64,000 nt of DNA, from positions 62,001 to 126,000 of the forward strand of contig NBIV01000015.1 of the NCBI GenBank assembly GCA_003194525.1. Direction: 5' to 3'. The position numbers and the translations under genes were made by a program. This document shows, piece after piece, positions 9,271 through 18,599 of the stretch. Position 1 is the stretch's first letter. Each line of letters begins with the position of its first letter. Under the pieces are notes generated by a model, which was not told where the DNA came from, searched no databases, and saw only the letters and a list, made by a program, of their open reading frames with translations. Source of the stretch: Gracilariopsis chorda. Taxonomy: Eukaryota > Rhodophyta > Florideophyceae > Gracilariales > Gracilariaceae.

Positions 9271-12200
9271 CTATCCAACTCGGTCGCACAAGTCCCATAT
9301 CGTCCCTTCTATCCTTAACACTCCTTTCTCGCCTCCGCATCCTACCTGATCCGCAATCTCCTGTTTCGTCGCCCCATCCAAATCGTCAAATGCCTCAAGC
9401 AAGTCCCCATCTACACAGAACATAGCACGGCGCCCGTACGCCGCTCGGAATTTCTCATGAGCTGAACCATCCTTTCGTCCAATTCTCTCTACACGCTTCC
9501 CAAGTTCACTTTCCACTTTGCTCAGCAGCTCATACGCTTCGGGTGACATAGAAACCGCAGATATGATTGCCCCACCTACCGTGCCGCAGAACACAGAGTT
9601 GCTTCCCTTTGAGAAGAACGGTTTGTCTTCCATTGTCGATAGACTCCCGGCCTCTCGATCCCATTCCTCTATTTCTCTCACTTTTTCACTTCTACTAAAG
9701 CATCCCACCCTTATTCGTAGAGCAATGTCTTTCATGTGGAACGTGTGATAGCAAACCAGATTTCTTGGCACACCCTTGCGTCGCGCATCCTGCTCTGGAT
9801 CTATCACCTCACCTTCGATACTGCCTGGCACCGAAATCGCCTCACCTGCCATCGGAACCACTTCGTTATCGTCTGCATTATCGTCTTCGTTGTTTTCTTC
9901 ACCACTGCCCGCATCCCCGTCGTCCTCATTTACGTTGTCCATAACCTGGTTGTCGACAAGCATCTGCATCCCTTGTTCGTCCTGCTGATCGCCTGTCCCG
10001 TTGCTCGCGTCTGTTTCATCTGCTTGCTCTGTTGTTTCTGGCGGTGTATCAGATTCAGATCCGACGTTCATCACGTCATATTCCTCACCCAACGCAGGAG
10101 GAGGTTCTTCTGGAGATCTCAATGCATGGTTTATCTCTTCCCCGAAATCTTCGGGGCCGGCTGCCAACAGAATCGGAATGAACGGCGAAATAACGGCACC
10201 ACTCCGTTCTTGAAAAACTGAACGCTTGGGAGCATCGCCTTCTTCATATCCCAGGGAGAACAAAGCACCAACCCGATCTACACCAATCATTTGGGTTCTG
10301 TCGATGAGCACTGCATCTGAAACCAATCGCTTACGATGATCACTTCTGTCGCGCACCAACTTGCGCTGTTTTGTATGGATCTGAAAGAACGTAACAGAGT
10401 CCTTTCGATCAACCACACACACAATATCCTCATGTATGGAAAGGCTGACAACTAGTGTGCGAACCGATGCTCGGGCAACCTCAATAAGAGCCGTTTCTGT
10501 CGGAAGCAGCGCGAGCAGAATCACTTGATCGTTGCATGACAATGCGAATAGATCAGCAGTGGGATGGGGTGCACCGGCAAGCACAGCACCGGGAAGCACA
10601 ATTTCGCAGCACAATCGAAATCGTACTCTATCTTCACTTGCTTCACTTGAGCCTTGGTTCGCGGTACTTCGCAACGTATATAGCAAAAAGCGACCGCGAG
10701 TACATTTCTTGTGTCGCCCCAAATCTCTGAGACCCCATGAAGTACCGACTACTAGAAGATCCTTCCACCTCATCATGAAGTGAACTAGTTCTCCGTTGAG
10801 CAGAGAGACCTTGCCAAGCCGCAGCCTAGTACGTTTGCTGTACACACTGAGTTGAGAGAACTCAGATGCACTAGCGACATTTGCATCTGATAGCCCTCCT
10901 TGGTCATCTGTTGATTGAACTGTTCCGTGGTCACGAGTTGTCGCCACTACAACGCAATCAGGAATCAAGGGAGCTTCCACAACTCTGCGCGGTGTGCTAC
11001 CCAACAGTATTGACCGTACAGATACCTCGCTTTTCTCACGTAATGTGCATATATACAACGCGTTATCTTCTGCGACAGTCGCGAAACACCGCTCCGCACC
11101 AAACACTGAAAAAGAGCATAATGCATTCGTCTCTGGAAAAGCCAAAGGAATCCATCGCAATTTCCTTCCGCCATGACTGGTACACATCCATGGTCGTTCT
11201 GCCTGGCATAACACGATCCTGCCGATAGGTGCTTTCATTGACTTCACGACAACAGGTCTGTATCCCAGTTTTCGATGGAGCTCGACACGAAGATGCCCAG
11301 CTGCGTTCGGAGAATCAGGAGCTATCAAGCCTGAGTCGTCTTCCTCCGCGAAAGTGAAGCACATCACAGAACCATCTCTGAGGCCAGCGAAAACCAATCG
11401 TCTTCGGTCAATCTCAATCGCACACAGACTTTCTGGAACTGCAGTCATTAGGTTGCTCTGCATACGAGCATAGACGAGCTCCGATTTTCTCTCGGTCCTG
11501 TTCGAAGCACTGCGGGAGGTGCGACCGTTATCACCAAGTCCCCTAGTGTCACCAGCAAAAATGCTTTCATCACGGCCGCCATAAGGCTCTGGTCGAATGT
11601 CCCAAGGTCGAGTGGTGCGGCGGTCTACAACTTCAAGAGCAGGTCCCAGAAGTCGGACTTCAACTGAAGGTGCATATGTCCCTAACACAACCATAGGGGG
11701 TAATCGGGGAGAACTAATGTCGCTCTCTGAGTGAATAATGGTCCATTCCGGGATCTTGATACAGCTTAACTCATGATCTAACATGGTGCTAGCAACGATG
11801 CACAAACCTCTTGTAGGAGCGGAAGGAAAGCATTTCAACATATATAGCATGGGCTTTAAACCCGTCGGTCGAACAAGTGAGACGATAATGAATCCCGCCC
11901 CAATTGTACCTACGGAAATGACGCCTTCCTCCGGAGGATGCCAATCTAGAATCTTGCTGTAGAGTGGCTGTCTCAGAGAGTTGCCCACCACTTTCCCGGT
12001 GAGGTCAACGTCGCCGGCCTCCCTTAAGAACACGAACCTTACTCCATCTTCGTGAATTTGAGCAATGACACCGTCTTCGATTACTCCAACCTCTATTGTC
12101 CTACGAATTGAAAGAATTCCCATCGCATCTGTGCCATCCACTAGCTGAGCGATAGTTGAACTTTCCTGAGACCTATCTGAATCATGCCCTGAAGTATCAG

Positions 12201-14493
12201 GGGGTAAGGACAAGAACAAACCAGATGCCTGAGCAAAGCTTAGCAGCAGGCCCGCATCATACTTTGAGTCCCGAGTGAGTCGAATAGGCCATATATCGTT
12301 ACATGCGTGAAATGCGGGTTGACTTGCTGCGAGCACACTTACAGGAGCCCCTGGCCGAATAATGCGAAGGCATCCTTGACGGCCAGTGCCAGTGCAAGCG
12401 ATAATTTCAGACTCTTCTGTGCTACCATATATAGCATGGTCTAAGGCGGTCTGTTGCATGGGCACCTGACCCGAAAGCGAACTGATATCCGTGAGAGCAA
12501 GATTCTGAATACGTCGGTCCATAGCGGAGCTAGTGCCGCGCTTAGGACGTGGTGCTAAAGAACGGTTTTTTCTGTGGCGTCTATCCCTACATGCGTCTAT
12601 CTTCGATGGAACAATGATAAAGTCCGTGACTGGACACATGTTCAAAAACTCTTGTCGCACATCAAGACCATATCGTTGCGTGGCGTATTGCATATTGCCA
12701 AGCGATGGTACATATGCTCTGGAAGGTTGAAATTGTTCATCTTCAGTAGGCAAGCGCAACTGCCGAAGTGAGCCGTCAGCGGCATCGTTTGCTACATAGA
12801 TCAGTTTGTTGTCGAGTGAGGCGATCGAAACTGCAGGGCCAACGTCGCCTACGTATTGAACCCGGAAATTTCGCTTGGGCGATGTTCTAGTACGATCTCC
12901 GCCTGGAATGCGGAATGTGGTGGCACCTTTCTTGACAGAATCGCTCCATCTTAGAACAAACATAGCGCCGCTCTCCATGACAAAGTATAAGCCACTTCCG
13001 TCGCCATTCTCATCGCAGAAGTGATCTCTAGCATCTACCCAAGCCGTGGCGACGCCATTGGCTTCACCTACATCAAGTGAGATATATGTCGGAACGAACA
13101 AGTACGGAAGATAATCATCGTCGACGTTAAAATCACTTTGACCCGTATAGGGATATCTGGAAACAAATGTGCATCTGGTCATTAAGGGCAGCTGGGGCGG
13201 AATGTTATCGCGCCATTGCAACCTGGCACGACGTGAGAAGTTGACAGCAGGGGGTTCGGTGCGGGGCGCAGCGGGGGTTTGCGTCGGAGTAACAAAGCCG
13301 GCCTGGTTCTGATTGTTAGCAGGATCGGTACCAGGGGCAGGCGAACCCGGAGTGTGAATGTCATCTGGGTCAGCAGTGGGCACATACGAATGAAGCTGTG
13401 GAGCGGATGTGACGGGCTCAATACCTTCGTGTGGAATACCTGGATCGTCGAGAATACGGAGCTCACTTTGGTGCTGCCTTTGCAACATGAAGTTGTCGCC
13501 CACGGGGGGCGTGTTCGCGTGCTTTGATGCTTGAGCGTTAACAATGACGCTTCGGGCGTCGCCAGCAATGATCTTGCCCTCCACAAATACGGCAAACAGG
13601 AAGGGACAGCCGGCCAGTCTTGTTACGGCGACGGCTGGTGGGGTCGGGCGAACCGACTCGCCAGTTAGCTTGGAGGTTGCGCGAGCGACAGCGACATCAT
13701 CCGGGTGAGTAGCGCAAGTTATCATGGAACCAACGTAGGTGACATGGAGTCCACAAGAGGAGTCGGGAGGAACGCCGACGGTGTAAAGGGCTATGACTTG
13801 CTCTTTGTCCTTCTGGAGCAAGGCAACGAGAATAGCGTCGCCCGGGACGCCCTCATCGTCTTCTAGGAAATCGATAGAGAGAATGGTACCGTCAACATCG
13901 ACGGTGGCTATCTTGCCGGCGTTGACGCACTTGGGAAGGAAGAGCACCGGGAAGACGGAAATGAAGGATTGTAAGCTGGCGACGGCAACCATGCGCTTGC
14001 GGGGGTGAGTGGCGAGTAGGCGGGCTGAGCGACGGACGGCGTGGGTGGTTGGGAGGTGGGAGGTGGGCAGCAGACAGCAAGCACGTTCATCGAACTGCAT
14101 GAAACTGAGGGCGCAGTTCTCACGGAGCACGACGAGCACATCTCTGCCGGGGACGGGGGAGCTCACGGCGGCGATGTCAAGCACGCGGGTGAAGAAGGTG
14201 TAACGGGTGAGGGAAACGAGGGAGCGTGAGGAATGATTGAGAGCAAAGAGCTGGACGGAGTTGTCGGTGGCGACGACGAGCTGGCGACAGGAGCGGAGGG
14301 AAGGGGGAGAGGAGGGGGAGGAAGGGACATGGGAGAGAGGGAGCGCGTGGGGGGGGAGCATGCAACACGAAATGGCGCGCGTAACGGCGTGCGTGGGGAC
14401 GAGGGTGCGCACGAACAGCGCGGGTTTGTGGGGGGGATGAGGGGGAGGGCGTGGCGCCTGTGGCGCGTCGTGCGCCGCGTCGGGGATTGCCAT
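9271..14493 (-). CDS. DDB1/SF3B3/CPSF1-family (MMS1_N plus CPSF_A) protein
   Basis: An uninterrupted 1740-residue frame. The N-terminal third reads as repeated beta-propeller strands of the MMS1_N type. The C-terminus matches the end of CPSF_A domains: CGTVGGAIISAVSMSPEAY from about residue 1635, then an ELGKRVERIG helix and FCVDGDLLEAFDDL. The last corresponds to the FIDGDLIESFLDL motif near the end of DDB1 and SF3B3. Members are triple beta-propeller scaffolds in CUL4 ubiquitin ligases, the U2 snRNP SF3b complex or polyadenylation factor CPSF. At 1740 residues it is longer than usual for DDB1, SF3B3 or CPSF1 (about 1100-1450). A long Asp/Glu/Asn-rich linker (about 1480-1570) accounts for part of this. 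Which complex it joins cannot be told by eye; a divergent plant-type CPSF A-subunit-like protein is another option. Confidence 0.8.
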   Translation of the reverse strand: MAIPDAAHDAPQAPRPPPHPPHKPALFVRTLVPTHAVTRAISCCMLPPHALPLSHVPSSPSSPPSLRSCRQLVVATDNSVQLFALNHSSRSLVSLTRYTFFTRVLDIAAVSSPVPGRDVLVVLRENCALSFMQFDERACCLLPTSHLPTTHAVRRSARLLATHPRKRMVAVASLQSFISVFPVLFLPKCVNAGKIATVDVDGTILSIDFLEDDEGVPGDAILVALLQKDKEQVIALYTVGVPPDSSCGLHVTYVGSMITCATHPDDVAVARATSKLTGESVRPTPPAVAVTRLAGCPFLFAVFVEGKIIAGDARSVIVNAQASKHANTPPVGDNFMLQRQHQSELRILDDPGIPHEGIEPVTSAPQLHSYVPTADPDDIHTPGSPAPGTDPANNQNQAGFVTPTQTPAAPRTEPPAVNFSRRARLQWRDNIPPQLPLMTRCTFVSRYPYTGQSDFNVDDDYLPYLFVPTYISLDVGEANGVATAWVDARDHFCDENGDGSGLYFVMESGAMFVLRWSDSVKKGATTFRIPGGDRTRTSPKRNFRVQYVGDVGPAVSIASLDNKLIYVANDAADGSLRQLRLPTEDEQFQPSRAYVPSLGNMQYATQRYGLDVRQEFLNMCPVTDFIIVPSKIDACRDRRHRKNRSLAPRPKRGTSSAMDRRIQNLALTDISSLSGQVPMQQTALDHAIYGSTEESEIIACTGTGRQGCLRIIRPGAPVSVLAASQPAFHACNDIWPIRLTRDSKYDAGLLLSFAQASGLFLSLPPDTSGHDSDRSQESSTIAQLVDGTDAMGILSIRRTIEVGVIEDGVIAQIHEDGVRFVFLREAGDVDLTGKVVGNSLRQPLYSKILDWHPPEEGVISVGTIGAGFIIVSLVRPTGLKPMLYMLKCFPSAPTRGLCIVASTMLDHELSCIKIPEWTIIHSESDISSPRLPPMVVLGTYAPSVEVRLLGPALEVVDRRTTRPWDIRPEPYGGRDESIFAGDTRGLGDNGRTSRSASNRTERKSELVYARMQSNLMTAVPESLCAIEIDRRRLVFAGLRDGSVMCFTFAEEDDSGLIAPDSPNAAGHLRVELHRKLGYRPVVVKSMKAPIGRIVLCQAERPWMCTSHGGRKLRWIPLAFPETNALCSFSVFGAERCFATVAEDNALYICTLREKSEVSVRSILLGSTPRRVVEAPLIPDCVVVATTRDHGTVQSTDDQGGLSDANVASASEFSQLSVYSKRTRLRLGKVSLLNGELVHFMMRWKDLLVVGTSWGLRDLGRHKKCTRGRFLLYTLRSTANQGSSEASEDRVRFRLCCEIVLPGAVLAGAPHPTADLFALSCNDQVILLALLPTETALIEVARASVRTLVVSLSIHEDIVCVVDRKDSVTFFQIHTKQRKLVRDRSDHRKRLVSDAVLIDRTQMIGVDRVGALFSLGYEEGDAPKRSVFQERSGAVISPFIPILLAAGPEDFGEEINHALRSPEEPPPALGEEYDVMNVGSESDTPPETTEQADETDASNGTGDQQDEQGMQMLVDNQVMDNVNEDDGDAGSGEENNEDDNADDNEVVPMAGEAISVPGSIEGEVIDPEQDARRKGVPRNLVCYHTFHMKDIALRIRVGCFSRSEKVREIEEWDREAGSLSTMEDKPFFSKGSNSVFCGTVGGAIISAVSMSPEAYELLSKVESELGKRVERIGRKDGSAHEKFRAAYGRRAMFCVDGDLLEAFDDLDGATKQEIADQVGCGGEKGVLRIEGTIWDLCDRVG

Positions 14494-14910
14494 TTGCTTT
14501 CGCTTCGCGCGCGCGTTGCGCTTCGGCGCGATGGTCTGCTTGGATGCGCGGCGCGTCTACTCCGCGCCGCTCCGCGCCGCCCCGCGGCTGGAGCCGCTGC
14601 GTGTACCGTGTACACCGTACACCGTACCGCACTGCGGTCGCTTGAACTGGATCCCGCCTCCGGATCACGGCGCGCGCTGTCTTCGAATCGCAAAGCGCCG
14701 CGCATTTTCGATTCGAACCGCCAGTCAGCCAGCCGCCGCCCGCGCCGCGCGCCAGCGTGTTGTTCTTAAGCCGCCCGCCGCTGCCGTCGCCCCCATCCGT
14801 CCGCACCCTCAAAGCTGCACTGATACCCGCTCCTCTCCGCATTTCAATCGTCCCGCCGAACCCTCCAGCTCCCCTCCTACCCTCCCCCGTCTTCTTCACG
14901 CCTTTCTACA

Positions 14911-14957
14911 TACACCCCCCCACCCCACCCCACCCCACCCCACCCCACCCCACCCCA
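14911..14957. repeat. CACCC pentanucleotide microsatellite
   Basis: About nine near-perfect CACCC units lie immediately 5' of the ALYREF start codon, ending in CCCAACCCACA before the ATG. They fall within the likely 5' UTR of the divergent promoter between 14493 and 14965. Confidence 0.9.
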
Positions 14958-14964
14958 ACCCACA

Positions 14965-15825
14965 ATGATGAACATCGACCGCCCGCTCGACGACATCATC
15001 AAGGAGTCCCTTGAGGCCAAGCGCGCCGACCGTGCCGCTCGCCGCCGCGACCAGGGCGCCACCAAGCGCAAGGCCCCCAACAACAAGTCCCGTCCGCCTG
15101 CCTCCGCCCCGCCCAAGGAGCGCTCTCCGGAAAAGGACGCCACTCTCCCTGCCGCAAAGTCCCGCCGCTCCATTACCAAGAAACGTCGCACCCGCCGCAA
15201 GCCCAACAACAACAACGCCTCCTCCCCCCCCGACTCAAACGGCTCGGCTGAACCAGCACCGGCTACCGCCTCGGCCCCCATGGAACCCGCCCCACACTAC
15301 CTCTCCTCCTCCGCTCAACGACGCTCCAATGGCGTCAAGGTCGTCGTCTCCAACCTGCACCCCGGAGTCACCCAAAGTGACATTGCAGAGTTGTTCGAGA
15401 CTGTCGGCCCCCTCAAGAGTGCCGTCCTGCCTCGCTACCCGAGTGGCACCTCCACCTGTGAAGCCGAGGTCATCTTCGAGAACATGCCGGACGCACTGGA
15501 GGCCATCAAGAGGTACAACCTCGTGCCTTTGGATAACCAGCCCCTGCAGATCACACTGGTAACCACTCGCTCCAAGAACTCGCGGGATAACGCCCCAAAG
15601 AAATCCCAGCCCGTGGACGCCGAGTACCGTGACCACTCACGCTCACCTGGTGAACCGTTTGAGCGTAAGGACTCTCCATTTGCGGATAGAAACCGCAATG
15701 GGCAACAGGGGCGCCGCCAAAACCGCCGCCGCAACAGGAGGCAGTTTAGAGGTCCGGCTCCCGGTCCCAACCAGGACCGCGAAGATCGCGATCGTCGTGA
15801 TGATCGCGATGGCTATGCAGACTAG
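14965..15825 (+). CDS. ALYREF: ALYREF/Yra1-type mRNA export adaptor
   Basis: A 286-residue single-exon protein. The N-terminal motif NIDRPLDDIIKE (3-14) matches the short UAP56/Sub2-binding motif of ALY/REF proteins. Arg/Lys-rich flanks follow (17-82). An RRM spans about 124-200, with VVVSNL (RNP2) and CEAEVIF (RNP1-like) strands and the typical AL.AI..YN.V.LD..PL.I helix-strand end. The C-terminus (235-286) is an Arg/Gly/Asn-rich tail ending in Arg/Asp repeats. This layout defines ALYREF, which couples spliced mRNA to NXF1/TAP in the TREX complex in the nucleus. Two adjacent Met codons (14965 and 14968) could both start it. It is divergent from the large CPSF_A-domain gene. Confidence 0.9.
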   Translation: MMNIDRPLDDIIKESLEAKRADRAARRRDQGATKRKAPNNKSRPPASAPPKERSPEKDATLPAAKSRRSITKKRRTRRKPNNNNASSPPDSNGSAEPAPATASAPMEPAPHYLSSSAQRRSNGVKVVVSNLHPGVTQSDIAELFETVGPLKSAVLPRYPSGTSTCEAEVIFENMPDALEAIKRYNLVPLDNQPLQITLVTTRSKNSRDNAPKKSQPVDAEYRDHSRSPGEPFERKDSPFADRNRNGQQGRRQNRRRNRRQFRGPAPGPNQDREDRDRRDDRDGYAD

Positions 15826-16121
15826 CACTGCACATTGATATACTTTCCTCATCATGTGTTTGTGCCATGTCCATGTGCTGTGAGTTTCTTTCTTCTTGTT
15901 TTCTTCGTTTTTGTCAGAAAGTCATGCGCCATGCGTAATGGGGACTATCTCAATGGCATCAACTGCCCCAAATGTTTACACCCGGATTTTCCCCTTCGCC
16001 CCTTGGTTGTGTATTAAATTTGGACGTCGAGCTTTGGCTCGGTTTCGTTTGGGTATGTTGTTGATCTTTTGGAGACATGGTTGATCGCCGAAGGTCGTTG
16101 ATAGCAGGGATATGTAGGGGA
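15826..16121. other. 3' UTR/intergenic
   Basis: T-rich sequence after the ALYREF stop. It probably holds the 3' UTR and the end of the opposing minus-strand frame. No other feature seen. Confidence 0.4.
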
Positions 16122-17216
16122 TCACTTGAGACGCGCAACATCAGACGAACGGTTGGGGAGCCATGTAGTGGGTCTCGTCTGATTTGCGCTACAGTTTGGT
16201 TTAGACATCAGGTGTCGAGGAATACTCATTCCATTTTCACGGCTTGAGACTCCACCTGCATATCTCAGCTCGCTGGTCTCGTGATCCCCGAGAGGGCTTG
16301 TCTTTTGCTGTGCCTTGAGACGACCTTCGGTTTGAGTTGACCTGTTTCTCGCGCCGTCGCGATTGTTTGAACGAGAAGACGATCGCGAATGTATTCCGTT
16401 CTCTCTATCATCCGCGTTTTTTGTTCTGTTCGTAGTCTGGCGCCCCGCGGCGTGGGCGTGTTTGCGTTTTTTGACGATGCAATAGGTGTCGTCGTCTCCA
16501 CCGTGTGCTCCGAGGATCCTGCGAAATCGTTTGGAACGCTGGAAAAGGTACGTACAGCATCCCTTCCTTTCTTCTCCCGTATTGCAGCAGTCCCTCTTTC
16601 TGTGCCCTGGGTGCGCAAATGCCATCCACCTCGTCAAGGCAATCACAAGGGTTGCTCGCCATTCACCGCAGTCAGCAATGTCTTGTCCTTGTAGTTGTTT
16701 GCAACCTGACTCCCGGACACAGCTATAGCAGCCCGTGCCATCTCTATGTTGTAGCAAGTCCAACACGTCAAGATCTGAGAAATGATATATACCAGCAGAA
16801 CCATGACTAGTGTAGTTCTTTAGTGAGCTGATACGTTTTGTAGTACCCATGATCGTTACACTTACCAGCAGAGAAACGCTCGCCTTCAGTAAAAAGACGT
16901 TAGAAGAGTCTTTATACTCCTCGGTAACACACGCAATCAACGAAACGTTTTGTGTGAGATGTCTATCAAAGGAAAGAATTGCGCCTGTCACTGGAGACCA
17001 AGCACGGCGTTGCTCTTCGACTTGAATAGAGCTGTTTTGCACATCTTGTTCATGACGATCATGCACATATTCACTACTCAGAAGCTTTCTGATCTCGAAA
17101 ATTGGGTTTGTTAGAGGTTTGTTGCGGAAGTGAAACCAGCTCAAACATGGCCATGGGCATATTTCTTGAACTTCATACCCTGAACATTGCTGAACATTGA
17201 TGCCCATCAAGGGCAA
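16122..17216 (-). CDS. Hypothetical protein, 364 residues
   Basis: The longest open frame in an otherwise stop-rich stretch. I do not recognise a family. Features visible: a Cys-containing N-terminus, a hydrophobic patch near 105-120 (VFLLKASVSLLVSVTIMG), scattered Cys (168-214), then a basic Ser/Arg/Asn-rich tail from about 215. A well-formed splice donor (GTAAGT) occurs on the coding strand at the codons for residues 118-119, and other frames look hydrophobic just beyond it, so the true structure may be spliced. Minus-strand frames at 17207-17551 and 17242-17778 lie directly upstream and might belong to the same transcript. Confidence 0.35.
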   Translation of the reverse strand: MPLMGINVQQCSGYEVQEICPWPCLSWFHFRNKPLTNPIFEIRKLLSSEYVHDRHEQDVQNSSIQVEEQRRAWSPVTGAILSFDRHLTQNVSLIACVTEEYKDSSNVFLLKASVSLLVSVTIMGTTKRISSLKNYTSHGSAGIYHFSDLDVLDLLQHRDGTGCYSCVRESGCKQLQGQDIADCGEWRATLVIALTRWMAFAHPGHRKRDCCNTGEERKGCCTYLFQRSKRFRRILGAHGGDDDTYCIVKKRKHAHAAGRQTTNRTKNADDRENGIHSRSSSRSNNRDGARNRSTQTEGRLKAQQKTSPLGDHETSELRYAGGVSSRENGMSIPRHLMSKPNCSANQTRPTTWLPNRSSDVARLK

Positions 17217-17664
17217 TAGCGATTCTTATTCTGATCGTCAACTATGGACGACTTTTTCTTTGTGTTTGTGGGAGCTCCCATAGTATTCTCACGCTTCCTT
17301 TTAGATAAGCCTTTGCCACCAAACGGTGAAGAACTTGTGATGTCAGATGCTCCGTAACGAAGTACGAGAGAGAAATGTGTTCGACTGCTTGAACGGAGAT
17401 GGCCGACTGTCGTCGTGGTTCTTCGCAATGTGCAACCATGGCAATGAAATTCAGAACAGTGTGACTTTTCGAGAAGGGGAGAGTCTTCGCCACAGTTTCG
17501 TAATGAGAATGTAAGCAAACACCCATAGAAGAATAAGGAAAAGGACAGCAACTTTCTTTAACGAAGGTCTGCTTTAAGAACGAGGTTGTAGGCCGAGATT
17601 CGCTCCGATAACCAGAATGTCGAATTCGCACAAAGTGACGAGCTTCCTTGGAAGCGTAGAAGAA

Positions 17665-17681
17665 TGTGTGTGTGTGTGTGT
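17665..17681. repeat. TG microsatellite
   Basis: A perfect run of (TG)8 in a non-coding stretch, upstream on the minus strand of the hypothetical frame. Confidence 0.9.
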
Positions 17682-17723
17682 TTATATGAGCTCGCGTCTC
17701 TAATTCCAAGACTACGGTAGGGG

Positions 17724-18580
17724 TTACATTGAGAAGAACCCCTCTCTCTCTAGATACACCAACAGCTTTTCTGGCCATGTCCTTACTATTGATTCGGCGT
17801 CAGAGCCCTGCCTCTCTCGGAGAGGCGGGAGCTCTCGACGCCGGGATGCCGCTCTTCGGCGACATCTAAGGACGAAATGGTCTGCACTATTAAGTATGTT
17901 GAGCCCACATCCGAGCGGGCAGAAGCATTTCCTGTTGTTGAGAAAAGTGGAGACTGGATGTAGCGTCGGAACGTGACCTGTAAATATCTGCGACAGGGCT
18001 GTATGCCCCCTCAGAGTCAATACCTTTGATAGTGTCTCTGGGAATTCGCTCACTGGCTCTGTGCTAGTAAGACGGACGCGGGTTCTCTGTTTCACTTCCA
18101 GGAAGTCGATCTCTTTCTGGAGCTGCGCTAAGGGGAGACCAAGGCTCTTCCTTGCAAGTTCGTCGGCAGCTTCGTTTTTGTGGCAACCCGCAGTGTCCCG
18201 GTATCAAACAATTTGACATTGGCAATAGTTAGTTATCAATGTCATGCATTCAGAGATGTTCTGTAGCTGGCGTGCTTGGCGTCGTTGAGACGTTTGCAAG
18301 CCTTGAACGAGGCTTTTCGCGTCCGTTGCAAATCTGATTGTTCCTCTCCAGCCACAGCAAGCTTTCACAGCAATTTCGGATAGGGCTCGCCGGAACGCTG
18401 CTAGTTCTGCAGTGTACGAGCAGACCCCTATCCCAGCTGGGACTGTTCCTTTTTGAGGTTCGATTCTTCCTTTCCACCAGATTAAATAACCTCCCCCACC
18501 TACCGTTCCAACATCTAGTATTCGCACTTGAAGGGTGCTTGGCTATAGCGACAGGTTCTCGTAAGCCGCAAGCTCCAGGC
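17724..18580 (-). pseudogene. LINE remnant: RNase H domain plus C-terminal zinc-finger-like tail
   Basis: On the minus strand the RNase H order is clear. A degraded first strand (DVGTVGGGGYLIWW, replacing the usual TDGS block) is followed by CSYTAELAAFRRAL (catalytic Glu), IRFATDAKSLVQGLQ (catalytic Asp), and a GC/HKNEAADELARK end (His and Asp region, about 18,140-18,170). Then comes a Cys module with DHFVLRC and a stop at 17724. A TGA just before the His region and a frame change separate the parts, so it is dead. RNase H followed by such a Cys/His tail is typical of the end of certain LINE polyproteins. The reverse transcriptase is absent (5' truncation). The family also occurs at 2887-3207. 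Confidence 0.8.
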
Positions 18581-18599
18581 ATGACATGGTATGCTCGTC

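Noticed and set aside
13182-13595. Antisense and alternate frames inside the 1740-residue gene and other large genes
   Set aside because: Shadows of the real frames with biased composition.
14700-14730. Possible tRNA B-box (GATTCGAACC) near 14,709
   Set aside because: No A-box, acceptor stem or cloverleaf could be built around it; same outcome for other GTTCGA hits in the window.
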